NCBI GenBank assembly: GCA_964451255.1
Contig: CAYVHL010000004.1
Span: forward strand, 1-64,000
DNA: 64,000 nt
DNA from: JAHBTB01 sp964451255
GTDB taxonomy: Bacteria; Armatimonadota; Fimbriimonadia; Fimbriimonadales; Fimbriimonadaceae
Direction of reading: 5' to 3'
In this document: piece after piece, positions 40,794 through 49,680 of the stretch
How the letters are laid out: every line of letters starts with the position of its first letter
How positions within the stretch are numbered: position 1 is the stretch's first letter
Notes under the pieces: model-generated
Database searches by the model: none
What the model was told of the DNA's origin: nothing
Seen by the model: only the letters and a program-made list of their open reading frames with translations
Translations under genes and position numbers: made by a program

Positions 40794-40979
40794 TTACCAG
40801 CTGGACTTGACGACCCCGGGGAGTTTCCCCTCGTGCGCACATTCGCGCAGACAGATCCTGCAGATGCCGAAGTAGCGGAAGTAGCCGCTGTCGCGCCCAC
40901 AGAGACTACACCTGTTATAGGCGCGAACCTTGAACTTGGGCTTCTTCTTTTGTTTGACGATAAGGCATTGTTTGGCCAT
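40794..40979 (-). CDS. rpsZ: 30S ribosomal protein S14, zinc type
   Basis: The protein has 61 residues from ATG 40979, the exact length of the zinc (type Z) form. CSLCG and CRIC make the zinc ribbon; FKVRAYNRC and LRECAHEGKLPGVVKSSW complete the match. It is the first gene of this block: rplE, rplX, rplN and the S10 genes that usually precede it are not in the window. Confidence 0.97.
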   Translation of the reverse strand: MAKQCLIVKQKKKPKFKVRAYNRCSLCGRDSGYFRYFGICRICLRECAHEGKLPGVVKSSW

Positions 40980-41368
40980 GTTTTTCGTTTCCACCGTTGT
41001 CCGGCCGGTTTGCTCGGGGGCCTCCTTGCCGCATCCTTCGCACGCCTGACGGCGTCTGTCTCGATAAGCAAGGTTCCTTCACACCTGGCCGGTGGTCTGG
41101 TTGTGCGCTTCACCGACACCAAATAAGGCACGCCGAAGCAACGGGGGATGATACCCGCCGTCCGCAGGCTGGCGGGTCCTCCGTAGGGACGCATTCCCGG
41201 ACTTCATTCTTGGCACCTTGTAGGGTGGGCCCGAGGCAGGACATGGGCAACCCGCCTAAGATTGCAGTCCGATCGGGTTGCCGGTCGCCGGTGGGCAGAA
41301 CGACGCATCAGGACAAACCGCACCAGACGAGGCTCGTCATTTGAATTGGGGGAGAGAGGAGGGCACGA
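40980..41368. other. Intergenic region upstream of the spc block
   Basis: These 389 bases contain no recognised gene and no remnant of rplE. It must hold the promoter of the minus-strand ribosomal block and of the plus-strand TPR gene, but no strong -10/-35 pair could be assigned. A short inverted repeat GACGAG-G-CTCGTC is at 41326-41338, and AGGAGG at about 41356 serves the TPR gene. Confidence 0.5.
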
Positions 41369-41968
41369 TTGTCAGACGCCCAACAAAGAGCCCAGGCGGC
41401 CTACAAGGCAGGTGACTTCACCGGTGCCGTGGAGGCCTTCCAAACCGCCATCGGACATGCGCCGCACGATCCGTCGGCATGGCTCGGATTGGGTTTCGCC
41501 CTCTTTTCACTGAACGACTTCCACCGGGCTGTCGAGGCGTTTCGTGAGAGCCTCACCCTTTCGGGTGGCACGGCCGAAGCGCATTACGGCCTTGCACTGG
41601 CCCTGTGTTCGTTACATGACGATATCGGCGCGGCCCAGGAGTTGGAGGCGGCGCTCGCGCTACACCCAGACCACCCTGCTGCGAAGAGGAGCCTCGTCGT
41701 CGCCTTGGTCAAGGCCGGCAAAGCTCAACAGGCTCTGGGACACTTGTCGGCGGCCGAGGACCTCCTCACAAAGGCCTACCGCGCGGACCACAAGCATCCG
41801 GACGCGATCTTGGCCCTGATCGAATATTACAAGCGCGTCAATTTGTTTGACGAGGCGGCTGAGGTCGTCCAACAGGCGATGGAGGACGTCCCGCACCTGC
41901 CGGGCATCCATGACTTTGCGGCCGAATTTGGCTTGCAGAAGCAACGGGAACGCGGCTGGATCTATTGA
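41369..41968 (+). CDS. Tetratricopeptide-repeat protein
   Basis: The protein has 199 residues from TTG 41369, with GAGAGGAGG about seven bases upstream, which decides the start. About five TPR units are seen, for example AYKAGDFTGAVEAFQTAIGHAPHDPSAWLGLGFALFSLNDFHRAVEAFRESL at 10-61 and LLTKAYRADHKHPDAILALIEYY later. No signal peptide, so cytoplasmic protein-protein interaction is expected. Partner unknown. Its 3' end overlaps the convergent hydrolase gene by seven bases. Confidence 0.82.
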   Translation: MSDAQQRAQAAYKAGDFTGAVEAFQTAIGHAPHDPSAWLGLGFALFSLNDFHRAVEAFRESLTLSGGTAEAHYGLALALCSLHDDIGAAQELEAALALHPDHPAAKRSLVVALVKAGKAQQALGHLSAAEDLLTKAYRADHKHPDAILALIEYYKRVNLFDEAAEVVQQAMEDVPHLPGIHDFAAEFGLQKQRERGWIY

Positions 41969-42507
41969 CCCTTGACCATAGCTAAGACGTCGCGGAAAGC
42001 TTCGTTCTCGGCCGTTCCCAGCCACTCATAGGCCGCCGATTCGCTATGGACGACTTCCACACCCACATCTCGCATCCTTGCCAATCCGATGGAGTGCATG
42101 TCACCTGAACGGGCCGAAACCGCGTCCCCGACCACCGCAACGTCGTAGTCACCCTCGATCAAGTCCAAAGCTGTCTGCGTCACGCAGATGTGCGTCTCGA
42201 TGCCACAGAGGATGGCGTGGGTTCGTTTCGTCCTCTCCAACTCTTGGTTGAACTTTGGCTCGCCCGCGCACGAGAAGCACAATTTGCCGATCGGTGAGCC
42301 AGGCAGAAGGGTGCTCAATTCAGGGCAGAGTCCGCCCATCCGGTCGGGGTATTGGGCTGTCGCAATGATGGGGACACCGAGCCGCTTCGCAACCTTGACG
42401 AGGAACTGACACCTTTCCAGCACCTGGTCTGCCCCGTGGATCGGGCGCAGAAAGCTCGGCTGCATGTCCACGACGACCAGGACGGAGTCTTCGGCCCGCA
42501 TGATCAT
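41962..42507 (-). CDS. Isochorismatase-family cysteine hydrolase
   Basis: The protein has 181 residues. The catalytic triad is visible as Asp14 in VLVVVDMQPSF, a Lys in the SPIGKLCFSC region, and Cys near 107 in CGIETHICVTQTALDL. The family includes nicotinamidases, carbamoylases and ycaC-like hydrolases; without isochorismate genes nearby no substrate is given. ATG 42507 (a second ATG is two codons in). It follows the FAD oxidoreductase gene by 28 bases on the same strand, so it may act in the same pathway. Confidence 0.85.
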   Translation of the reverse strand: MIMRAEDSVLVVVDMQPSFLRPIHGADQVLERCQFLVKVAKRLGVPIIATAQYPDRMGGLCPELSTLLPGSPIGKLCFSCAGEPKFNQELERTKRTHAILCGIETHICVTQTALDLIEGDYDVAVVGDAVSARSGDMHSIGLARMRDVGVEVVHSESAAYEWLGTAENEAFRDVLAMVKGQ

Positions 42508-42535
42508 TTGGCTGGTTTACCTCCCCTGGCAGACG

Positions 42536-43564
42536 CTAAGGCGACCACTTCCACCGGGGCCAGTCTTCGATGTCTCGCTTTCCTGTGGCGAGGTCGGCGA
42601 GAAACCGGCCCATCCAGGGCCCAAACTTGAACCCGTGGCCGCTGCACGGGCTCGCGACCAAGATCCGCTCGTCCAACCAACCGATCAAAAAGTCGTCGTT
42701 CGCCGCGTTGGTGTAGAGGCACACGCCGACTTCGACGATGTCCGGGTCGTGATCGTGAAAGCGCGCTTTGACCCGTTCCACGATCGCAGACAACGCGGCT
42801 GGCTGGGGCTCGCGGGCAGGGTCGTCGGGGTCGGTCACAGGGCCGGGGGTGTGGTAGCCGATCTTGAATGAAGCCGAGCCGCCTTCGCTCGGGAAGCCAT
42901 AGACGTGGTCGCCGAACCCCTCGATCCAAACGGGGCCGACGTGGTCGCCACGGACGTAGGCGAACGTTTGCCTGGTGACTTGTACAGGGAGGGCGGCGTA
43001 CTTGGTCACCCACGCGCCCGCAGTGACCACGATCCGGTCGAAGCCATCAAGTTCTCGTGGGTCGACCCGCTGTCGGGTCCACTTTGCACCCGCGTCTGTG
43101 GCCAGGCCCTGTAGGGTCGTCATCACTGCCGGGACGTCGGCCCAGCCAGCCCGATGGGTTAGGACGGCGACCTCGTCGCGCCCCAGTTCCATGGCGAGAT
43201 GGTAGCGACGGATGTCGTCCGGTGTGACGATGACGTATTTGACTCCGAGGGCGTCCAATCCTGCCATCTCGTCGAGAAGTTCTTGGTCACCGCTCCGCCC
43301 GACAAAGAGCAGTCCGACCTCATGGACGAGCTTTCGCCCGGTCTCTGACTCTAAATCAGCCCATAGTCCGTGGGCCTCGATCGCCACCTTGGTGTAGAAG
43401 GGGTCGGGGTAGGCCTGCCTGACGATCCGCGACCGGCCGTAGCTGCTTCCACGAGCGTTCCCGGGAACATCTTGCTCGAAGACCTCGACATCGTGCCCGC
43501 CACGAGCCAAGGCGGCCGAAGTGGACAGGCCCATGACGCCGCCGCCGACCACGGCTACACGCAC
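42536..43564 (-). CDS. FAD-dependent oxidoreductase (DAO/monomeric sarcosine oxidase-like)
   Basis: The protein has 342 residues from GTG 43564, which directly precedes the dinucleotide motif VAVVGGGVMGLSTSAALA. FEQDVPGNARGSSYGRSRIVRQAY matches monomeric sarcosine/N-methyltryptophan oxidases; in those the FAD is attached to a Cys in the C-terminal region, and VASPCSGHGFKFGPWMG here contains a suitable Cys. It would oxidise a secondary or methylated amine. Overlaps the nanE-nanK gene by 10 bases. Substrate not determinable. Confidence 0.85.
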   Translation of the reverse strand: MRVAVVGGGVMGLSTSAALARGGHDVEVFEQDVPGNARGSSYGRSRIVRQAYPDPFYTKVAIEAHGLWADLESETGRKLVHEVGLLFVGRSGDQELLDEMAGLDALGVKYVIVTPDDIRRYHLAMELGRDEVAVLTHRAGWADVPAVMTTLQGLATDAGAKWTRQRVDPRELDGFDRIVVTAGAWVTKYAALPVQVTRQTFAYVRGDHVGPVWIEGFGDHVYGFPSEGGSASFKIGYHTPGPVTDPDDPAREPQPAALSAIVERVKARFHDHDPDIVEVGVCLYTNAANDDFLIGWLDERILVASPCSGHGFKFGPWMGRFLADLATGKRDIEDWPRWKWSP

Positions 43565-44991
43565 AACGCACCCCCGGCGGCAAACAGTTCGGGTGGGTTC
43601 GCGGCGAGCATCGCCGCGCCCATCAACCCGGCGTCCTGGCCGAAGGGGCTGGTCTCGACGCCGATCGCCTGCCATTCCCGCACGAGCCAATCCGAGAGCC
43701 CGACCCCTCCGCAGACGACAAGCCGGTCAGGCTGGAACAGGGCCCTGGCGGTTCTGGCCGCTTGGGACGCCACCCCTGCCGCCCTTTCCCTCACGGAGAC
43801 TTCGGGCGACTGGCCGAGGTTGAGGCCGCCGACCAGATCTTCGAGCGACTTGCCGCCTTCGACAATCAGGTCGTTGAGGCGGGGGTAATCGCCCATCGAA
43901 TTGGTCTCGACGTCCCTCGGTCCTGCGACCCCGAACCCCACTCCGGTTCCGAGAGCCAGCGTTGCGACACGTTGGCCAATCCAGGGCGCATAGTTGGCGT
44001 GACCCCAAGCGGTCGCCAGCCCGTCGTTGAGGGCAAACACCTCGATCTCCGGCAGGGCGAACGAACGGCCAAGGTAGTCGGGGACGAAGGACTTCGCGTC
44101 CGTGACCCGGGCGGTGGCGGGGTCGACCACGCCGCCTGCCGACACGCCGATCCGGTCCACGCGGCAGTTTCGGGCGTGTCCGCCGATCCAATCCATTCGT
44201 TCGAGGTGAGTCTTGGGCAGGGAAGTCTGCTCATGCCCGCACAGTCGCCCTTCCTCAAAGACCGCCCATCGTAGCCAAGTGCCGCCGAGATCCACGGCGC
44301 CGACCCGTCCCGGCGGCATCGCCGCAGAGAGAAACTTCCGAGTCGTCTTGACCGGGTCGTTCAGTGCCCCGCCGACGACCACCCCTGCCGCACCTGCCGC
44401 TAACGCCGCTCGCACGTGCCAACTCTCGGTGTATCGGCCCTCAGCGAGGATGGGCGCGCCAAGCCCGACAGCGGATCGTACGAGGTCAAGATCAGGGACG
44501 ACCGCTTCGACCAAGCCTGTGTATCCTGCCAAGGTCGTCCCCAGCAGGTTGCATCCGCAGGACTTGGCGTACTCCATCGAAGGGAGCGAATCACAGTCTC
44601 CCATCACGAGCAGGCCCTCCGAGCGGGCGGCCGCGACCAACTGGGCCAGTTCTACGCCGCCGGGCCTCTGTCTCTTGGTCGCGTCCAGGGCGACGACTTG
44701 GGCCCCAGCCTTTGCGACCTCTTGGATTTCCTGGAGGGTGGGGGTGATGTACACCTCGCTGTCCAGGTACACCCGTTTGACGAGTCCGATGATCACGGCC
44801 TCCGTCGCCCGTTGCACAGCCTGGATCGACGCCACCCCCTGGAGCCGCAGGACTCCGACACCTTGTGATAAGGACGCCAAGGCCATCGCCCTGATCACAA
44901 CGGGGTCGTCGCAAGGTGTGCCTGACGGGGCTTGGACGCTGGCGACCAACGGTGCCCTCTTCAGGGTGGCGAGGAAGTCGGGCAACGTCAT
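43555..44991 (-). CDS. NanE-NanK fusion: ManNAc-6-phosphate 2-epimerase and ROK-family kinase
   Basis: The protein has 478 residues from ATG 44991. Residues 1-225 are a NanE-type TIM barrel (VASVQAPSGTPCDDP, VYITPTLQEIQEVAKAGAQVVALDATKRQRP, GDCDSLPSMEYAKSCGCNLLGTTLAGYT, APILAEGRY). From about 236 a ROK kinase follows: AVDLGGTWLRWAVFEEG, GVSAGGVVDPATARV and ALGTGVGFGVA. The zinc motif CxCGxxGC usual in ROK proteins is absent. Together these are two consecutive steps of sialic acid/ManNAc breakdown. No nanA or transporter is in the window. The start overlaps the UDG stop by one base. Confidence 0.87.
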   Translation of the reverse strand: MTLPDFLATLKRAPLVASVQAPSGTPCDDPVVIRAMALASLSQGVGVLRLQGVASIQAVQRATEAVIIGLVKRVYLDSEVYITPTLQEIQEVAKAGAQVVALDATKRQRPGGVELAQLVAAARSEGLLVMGDCDSLPSMEYAKSCGCNLLGTTLAGYTGLVEAVVPDLDLVRSAVGLGAPILAEGRYTESWHVRAALAAGAAGVVVGGALNDPVKTTRKFLSAAMPPGRVGAVDLGGTWLRWAVFEEGRLCGHEQTSLPKTHLERMDWIGGHARNCRVDRIGVSAGGVVDPATARVTDAKSFVPDYLGRSFALPEIEVFALNDGLATAWGHANYAPWIGQRVATLALGTGVGFGVAGPRDVETNSMGDYPRLNDLIVEGGKSLEDLVGGLNLGQSPEVSVRERAAGVASQAARTARALFQPDRLVVCGGVGLSDWLVREWQAIGVETSPFGQDAGLMGAAMLAANPPELFAAGGALCV

Positions 44992-45602
44992 CACACCCTC
45001 GCCGACGCCCGGCGGGCGAGTTCGTTGGCGGCTTCCCATGCGCGCGCGATGTCCGAGACCAGCAGGCTGTAGCCGCCGTCATCGTCGGCCCTCTGCTGTC
45101 GCAGGACATACGAAGGGTGAAGGGTGGCCATGGCTGTCTTCGCGTACTCGCACGGAAAATACTTCCCCCGCTCGCGTGTGATCTTGAAGTCTTTCCTTAT
45201 GAGGTTCTTGGCGGAGGGTGCGCCGACGCAAAGGATCACCCACGGGCTGATCGCGGCCAACTGCGGGACGAGCCAGCGTCGGCACGACTCGACCTCGTCA
45301 TCGGCCGGGGGCCTGTTCACGGGCTTGCCGCTCGACCAATCAGCGGCGCGGCACTTGACGGTGTTGCAAATGTAAACCCTGGTCCGGTCGAGGCCGTTGT
45401 CCGCGAGCGCCTTGTCCAGGAGCTTTCCCGCCCGCCCGACGAATGGTCTCCCGGTCGCGTCCTCTTCGGCGCCCGGCCCTTCGCCGACGAGGACCAAAGG
45501 GGAGCGCGGGTCGCCCTCTCCGAAGACGACGTTGTTTCGCCGCTCTGCCAATCGGCAAGCGACGCAACCCGACGAGGCCGCGCACAGTTCTTCGAGACTC
45601 AT
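44991..45602 (-). CDS. Type 4 (4Fe-4S) uracil-DNA glycosylase
   Basis: Removes uracil from DNA. The protein has 203 residues from ATG 45602. Cys13 and Cys16 (SGCVACRLAE) with two later cysteines (in CNTVKC and VESCRRW) fit the iron-sulfur site. GEGPGAEEDATGRPFVGRAGKLLD is motif A and LHPSYVLRQ the second catalytic motif. A long open frame upstream is not part of the protein. ATGA overlap with the HIT gene. Confidence 0.94.
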   Translation of the reverse strand: MSLEELCAASSGCVACRLAERRNNVVFGEGDPRSPLVLVGEGPGAEEDATGRPFVGRAGKLLDKALADNGLDRTRVYICNTVKCRAADWSSGKPVNRPPADDEVESCRRWLVPQLAAISPWVILCVGAPSAKNLIRKDFKITRERGKYFPCEYAKTAMATLHPSYVLRQQRADDDGGYSLLVSDIARAWEAANELARRASARV

Positions 45603-46096
45603 TTCTCCGCCTCGACCGCCGCCCGCAACAAGTCGTAGGTTTCGGTCAGGTCTTGTGGGATCACCCGGACGTCGCCCACCGTCGTCATGAAGTTCGTATC
45701 GCCCGACCACCGCGGCACTACGTGCCAATGGATGTGGCTCGGCACACCGGCTCCGCCAGCGCTTCCCAAATTGACGCCGATATTGAATCCCTCGGGTTTG
45801 TACGCCGCCGTGATCCAGCGGACCGACGCCGCGACAAGTTGGTTGAGTTCCAGCAGTTCTTCGTCGGTGAGGTCGGCGAACTCGGCGGTGTGCTTGTAGG
45901 GGGCCACCATGAGGTGGCCGCTCGTGTAGGGGAAGGCGTTCAGCATCACGAACGCGGTCTTGCCACGATAGAGGAGCAGGTTGGCTCGGTCGTCTGTCTG
46001 GGCAGGGAGATCGACGAAGAAACACCCGCCCTTGCCGCCTGACTCGCCCTTGGCGATGTAGGAGAACCGCCAAGGAGCCCACAACCGCTCCGCCAT
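45599..46096 (-). CDS. HIT-family hydrolase/Ap4A phosphorylase-like
   Basis: The protein has 165 residues from ATG 46096. The histidine triad is HIHWHVVPRW, with FNIGVNLGSAGGAGVPSH before it. LWAPWRFSYI at the N-terminus is typical of the FHIT/AP4A phosphorylase-like branch. It acts on nucleoside mono- or polyphosphates. Its stop overlaps the UDG start, a frequent small repair/housekeeping pair. Confidence 0.92.
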   Translation of the reverse strand: MAERLWAPWRFSYIAKGESGGKGGCFFVDLPAQTDDRANLLLYRGKTAFVMLNAFPYTSGHLMVAPYKHTAEFADLTDEELLELNQLVAASVRWITAAYKPEGFNIGVNLGSAGGAGVPSHIHWHVVPRWSGDTNFMTTVGDVRVIPQDLTETYDLLRAAVEAEK

Positions 46097-46114
46097 GACG
46101 GGATTCTATCCGGC

Positions 46115-46681
46115 TCAGACGCCGTGGGCAAGGAGAATCGCGTCGGCGATCTCCTTCATGGACTTCCGCGCGTTCATCGACTGCTGCTGGATGCGGCGGT
46201 AGGCCTCGGCCTCATCGACACCCTGCTCCTTCATCAGCAGTCCCTTGGCCTTCTCGACCGACTTACGGGCCTCCAGCCGCTCTGTAAGCGAAGAGACCTC
46301 GCCGCTGAGCTTGACATTGGCCTCGAACCGACTGCGGGCGACCTCGATGGCGGGCGCCAGGTCGCTGGGCTTGAACGGCTTGACCAGGTAGCCGAAGACG
46401 CCGGCCGTCTTGGCCCGGTCGATGAGCTCGCTGTCGCTATAGGCGGTGAGGAGGACGGCCGGGGCGATGCCCCCGTCCGCGATCTCCGTGGCCGCGTCGA
46501 TGCCGTCCTTCACGGGCATTTTGACGTCCAAGACGCAAGCGTCCGGCTTGCTACTTTTCGCCAGGTCGACGGCCTGCTGGCCGTCCTCCGCTTCGGCGAC
46601 GACGCTGTAGCCCAGCGTCTCGAGCATCTGCTTCAGGTCCAAACGGATGATGGGGTCGTCGTCTGCGATCAAAACGCGCAT
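46115..46681 (-). CDS. Response regulator with ANTAR RNA-binding output
   Basis: The protein has 188 residues from ATG 46681, with AGGTGA five bases upstream. A receiver domain is at 1-120: acidic pocket DDD, phospho-acceptor Asp52 in ACVLDVKMP, Lys in YLVKPF. A short coiled coil (about 125-140) leads to the ANTAR domain with ARKSVEKAKGLLMKEQGVDEAEAYRRIQQQSM. Such proteins bind paired hexaloop hairpins in leader RNAs and prevent termination. No histidine kinase is adjacent and no target hairpins were recognised in the window. Confidence 0.94.
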   Translation of the reverse strand: MRVLIADDDPIIRLDLKQMLETLGYSVVAEAEDGQQAVDLAKSSKPDACVLDVKMPVKDGIDAATEIADGGIAPAVLLTAYSDSELIDRAKTAGVFGYLVKPFKPSDLAPAIEVARSRFEANVKLSGEVSSLTERLEARKSVEKAKGLLMKEQGVDEAEAYRRIQQQSMNARKSMKEIADAILLAHGV

Positions 46682-46795
46682 GTGGTCACCTCGTGCAAGG
46701 TTGTCGGGCACTCCGGCGTGACGCGCCAACTTCTGAGGGCCAGGATTGTACCGAAGGGTTCCAGGACGGGCGGGGCCCCAAGTTACAATACGCCT

Positions 46796-47674
46796 ATGGC
46801 GTCGCCCCTGCACGGGCTGCTTAGAGGAAGGCTCGACTATGCCGGGCTCTACCCGCCTGCCTCCCTGCCCGAGCGGGAAGCTTGGGATGAATACGTCAGC
46901 CTGCAACAATCTCCACACGCCTGGCTGCTCGGCCGGTTTTGCGTGCCCGCACGGTCCAGGTCGGTCTTCTCGCAGTTCGCCCTGGAAGACGGCGTCATGG
47001 CCGAGGCCTCGGCCATTGGGACCCCTGTGACATGTGCCGTCGAGGCGGCCGAATCCATCGGCCTTGACGTGCGCAAGTGGGCCGGGGCCGGACCGGTGGA
47101 CGGCGTCACCTACGAAGTCCGCTTGCCCGCCCAAGAAGCGACCGCCTGCCTACGCGCATTGAAGAAGGCGACGGAGAAGACGTCTTTTGACACCGTCTTC
47201 GTCGAGTTTGGCTGGGATGAGGGGTGGACCGACGCCCTGCACGAGGCATTGGGCACGATCGAAGACGTCGGGCTCAAGGCCCGTTGCGGAGGCGCCAAGG
47301 CGGAGGCGTTTCCGACGGCCGATCAACTCGCAGAGTTTATTTATCTGGCCGCCAGCCTGGACGCTCCTATCAAGTTCACCGCCGGATTGCACCAGCCTCT
47401 GTATCACTTGGACGCTTCGCTCGGCGTCCACCGCCACGGGTTTATCAACGTGTTTGCCGCCACAGCCCTGGCCGAAGCCTATGATTTGACTCCAGAAGAG
47501 CTGGCCGAAGTCCTCAGGCTGGACGCCGGGGCTTTCCATTGGGAAGAGCGGGGTCTCGTCGTCGCCGGGCAGAGGCTGGAAGCCGTCGACCTCGTCGATT
47601 GCCAGGTGGAGGGCTGGGGTTCTTGTAGCGTCGATGAGCCGGTCGAGGCCCTCGCCGCACTCGGTTGGAGGTAG
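46796..47674 (+). CDS. Conserved-looking protein of unknown function upstream of fahA
   Basis: The protein has 292 residues from ATG 46796; open frame further upstream is antisense to the ANTAR gene and discarded. No signal peptide or membrane helix. The repeated alpha/beta look (VFVEFGWDEGWTDALHEAL, FTAGLHQPLYHLD, HGFINVFAATALAEAYDL) suggests a TIM-barrel-like enzyme, without a recognised family. Nine bases separate it from fahA, so a role linked to aromatic amino acid breakdown is possible by context only. Confidence 0.72.
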   Translation: MASPLHGLLRGRLDYAGLYPPASLPEREAWDEYVSLQQSPHAWLLGRFCVPARSRSVFSQFALEDGVMAEASAIGTPVTCAVEAAESIGLDVRKWAGAGPVDGVTYEVRLPAQEATACLRALKKATEKTSFDTVFVEFGWDEGWTDALHEALGTIEDVGLKARCGGAKAEAFPTADQLAEFIYLAASLDAPIKFTAGLHQPLYHLDASLGVHRHGFINVFAATALAEAYDLTPEELAEVLRLDAGAFHWEERGLVVAGQRLEAVDLVDCQVEGWGSCSVDEPVEALAALGWR

Positions 47675-47683
47675 CTTCATCCC

Positions 47684-48946
47684 ATGACCAAGCCGTTTGT
47701 CGTGCCGCCCGCCACCCGTTCGTGGGTGCCGGTCGCGCCGGACAGCCACTTCCCGATCCAGAACCTGCCTTTCGGCCTCGCTGCACCCAAGGGCCGTTCG
47801 GCTTCGGTGGTGGTGGCGATCGGAGACCAGTGCCTCGACTTGACCGTGCTCGGCGAGGCCGGACTGGTCAGCGACGAGGATTTCCCGATACTCGACAGCT
47901 TCATCGAACTGGACAAAGAGCCGCTTTACGCCCTCCGCCAAGTGGTCTACGAACTCCTCCGTGAGGACAACAAGACCCTGCGCGACAACAAGAAGCTACG
48001 TGAGAAGGCGTTCGTCCCGCAACGGCACGCCCGGTTGCAAGTGCCGATCCCGCCACCGTCGTTCGTCGATTTCTACAGCGGCATCCACCACGCCTCGAAC
48101 GTGGGCAAGATGTTCAGGCCTGAGCAGCCGCCCCTGCTACCCAACTACAGGTGCCTGCCCGTCGCGTACAACGGACGGGCCTCGTCGGTGGTCCACTCAG
48201 GGACGCCGATCGTCCGACCGAAAGGCCAGACGTTGCCTGCCGGTGCGACCGACCCGGTGTTCGAACCGACCCGTGAACTGGACTTCGAATTGGAGTTGGG
48301 GGTGTACGTCAGCCACGGACAGGACATGGGCAAACGGGTCACGTGCTCGGCGGCCGAAGACCACATGCTCGGGCTCGTCTTGGTCAACGACTGGTCCGCC
48401 CGTGACGTGCAACGTTGGGAGTACCAGCCACTCGGCCCCTTCCTTGCGAAGAGCTTCGCCACTACCGTCTCACCCTGGATCGTGACACTGGACGCCCTCA
48501 CCCCGTTCAGGGTGGAGGGGATGGAGCAGGACCCGCCTGTCTTACCGCACCTGCGGCGACACGGGTCGCAGCACTTTGACATCGTGCTGGAGGTCTGGTT
48601 GCAGACGTCGGGCTCGAAGCGGCCCCAGTTGGTCTCGACCTCGAACGCCTCCGACCTCTATTGGTCACCGGCCCAGCAACTCGCCCACATGACGTCGAAT
48701 GGTTGCCCGGTCGAATTCGGAGATTTGTATGCCAGCGGCACGATCAGTGGTTCCGAGCCGGGGTCGTTCGGGTCTTTGCTCGAGCTGACTTGGCGCGGCA
48801 CCAAGCCGATCACGATCGCCGAGACCGGGGAGACTCGGATGTTCTTGGAAGACGGGGACACCCTGACCCTCACCGGCTATTGCCAAGGCGAGGGCTATCG
48901 GGTGGGGTTCGGGCAGTGCCTCGGGCAGGTCGCCCCCGCCGTCTGA
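47684..48946 (+). CDS. fahA: Fumarylacetoacetase
   Basis: Last enzyme of tyrosine catabolism: hydrolyses fumarylacetoacetate to fumarate and acetoacetate. The protein has 420 residues. DFYSGIHHASNVGKMFRP holds the catalytic His; FELELGVYV supplies metal-binding Glu residues and LVNDWSARDVQRWEYQPLGPFLAKSF the second site. TGGAGG precedes the ATG. Other pathway genes (hppD, hmgA) are not in the window. Confidence 0.95.
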   Translation: MTKPFVVPPATRSWVPVAPDSHFPIQNLPFGLAAPKGRSASVVVAIGDQCLDLTVLGEAGLVSDEDFPILDSFIELDKEPLYALRQVVYELLREDNKTLRDNKKLREKAFVPQRHARLQVPIPPPSFVDFYSGIHHASNVGKMFRPEQPPLLPNYRCLPVAYNGRASSVVHSGTPIVRPKGQTLPAGATDPVFEPTRELDFELELGVYVSHGQDMGKRVTCSAAEDHMLGLVLVNDWSARDVQRWEYQPLGPFLAKSFATTVSPWIVTLDALTPFRVEGMEQDPPVLPHLRRHGSQHFDIVLEVWLQTSGSKRPQLVSTSNASDLYWSPAQQLAHMTSNGCPVEFGDLYASGTISGSEPGSFGSLLELTWRGTKPITIAETGETRMFLEDGDTLTLTGYCQGEGYRVGFGQCLGQVAPAV

Positions 48947-48953
48947 TCAGGTC

Positions 48954-48978
48954 GGGTGCCACTGGATTCTATCCAGTG
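48954..48978 (+). repeat. REP-like hairpin 1
   Basis: GGGTGC followed by CACTGGAT-TCT-ATCCAGTG: eight pairs. Same head (GGGTGCCACTGG) as repeat 2 and the inverse of the repeat at 49681. Confidence 0.75.
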
Positions 48979-48994
48979 AGAATGATCCAAAAAC

Positions 48995-49017
48995 GGGTGC
49001 CACTGGATTCCAGTGGC
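48995..49017 (+). repeat. REP-like hairpin 2
   Basis: GGGTGCCACTGG-ATT-CCAGTGGC: an eight-pair stem with a three-base loop, direct repeat of hairpin 1. A degenerate third copy (GTACCACCGGATTCTATTTAG) is at 49051-49071, just before the transposase. Confidence 0.75.
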
Positions 49018-49112
49018 CAAGTGGAAAAGGATGAATTGAGTGCAGACTCGGTACCACCGGATTCTATTTAGTCTGATTTCGGTCGAAGACCTCGTATCGG
49101 TAATCTCACTCG

Positions 49113-49598
49113 TTGACATTCTCGACGTTTGGGCGTCAGCCGTTGTTGCTTGACAATAGCTTGGCTGATGTCGTTTGCCGATCCATCTTTGATGCGGCAA
49201 CACGGCTCGAGTTTGACGTGTGGGCCTTTGTCGTCATGCCCGAACATTGCCACTTGCTCGTTTGGCCACGACAGGTGAAGTACAGCGTGGAGACTCTGTT
49301 GCGATATATCAAAGCACCTGCGGCCAAGAAGTGCTTTGAGCTTCGACCCGACTTGCGGTCGGCTTGCCAAGTGGCCGCCCCACAGGGAGTCGAGTTTCGC
49401 TTCTGGTTGCCCGGGGGAGGTTATGACCGCAACATCTGGTCGCTTGGATCGACCTATGCAGGGATTGACTACATCCATAACAACCCGGTCAGACGGGGGC
49501 TTTGTGACTACTCGGTCAACTGGCGTTGGTCTTCGGCTCTGGCCTATGAAGGGAAGCCGTGCCCATGGCCCGTAACTCTCTTTCCTGGGAAGAACTAA
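49113..49598 (+). pseudogene. REP-associated tyrosine transposase (RAYT, IS200-like fold), N-terminus frameshifted
   Basis: The protein has 161 residues from TTG 49113. The HUH motif is MPEHCHLLVWP, and GIDYIHNNPVRRGLC carries the nucleophilic Tyr; FWLPGGGYDRNIW is typical of the family. The family N-terminus (R-R-x-R-I-x-G-x-x-H-x-LTFST) is split: GRRPRIGN is in a different frame at 49081-49104, and SHSLTFSTFGRQPLLL continues in this frame, as if one base were lost near 49104. No normal start codon precedes GRRPRIGN. REP hairpins flank it in inverted orientation. It is therefore probably decayed. Confidence 0.78.
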
Positions 49599-49680
49599 TC
49601 GACGTCGGGCCATTGGCCACTGGCTTTGAACCATTGGCGTCCGGACTGGTGGCATTCAGGTCCACCTTCCAAACCACTGG

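Noticed and set aside
40980..41368. Remnant of rplE/rplX upstream of rpsZ
   Set aside because: All frames were read and none shows L5 or L24 motifs.
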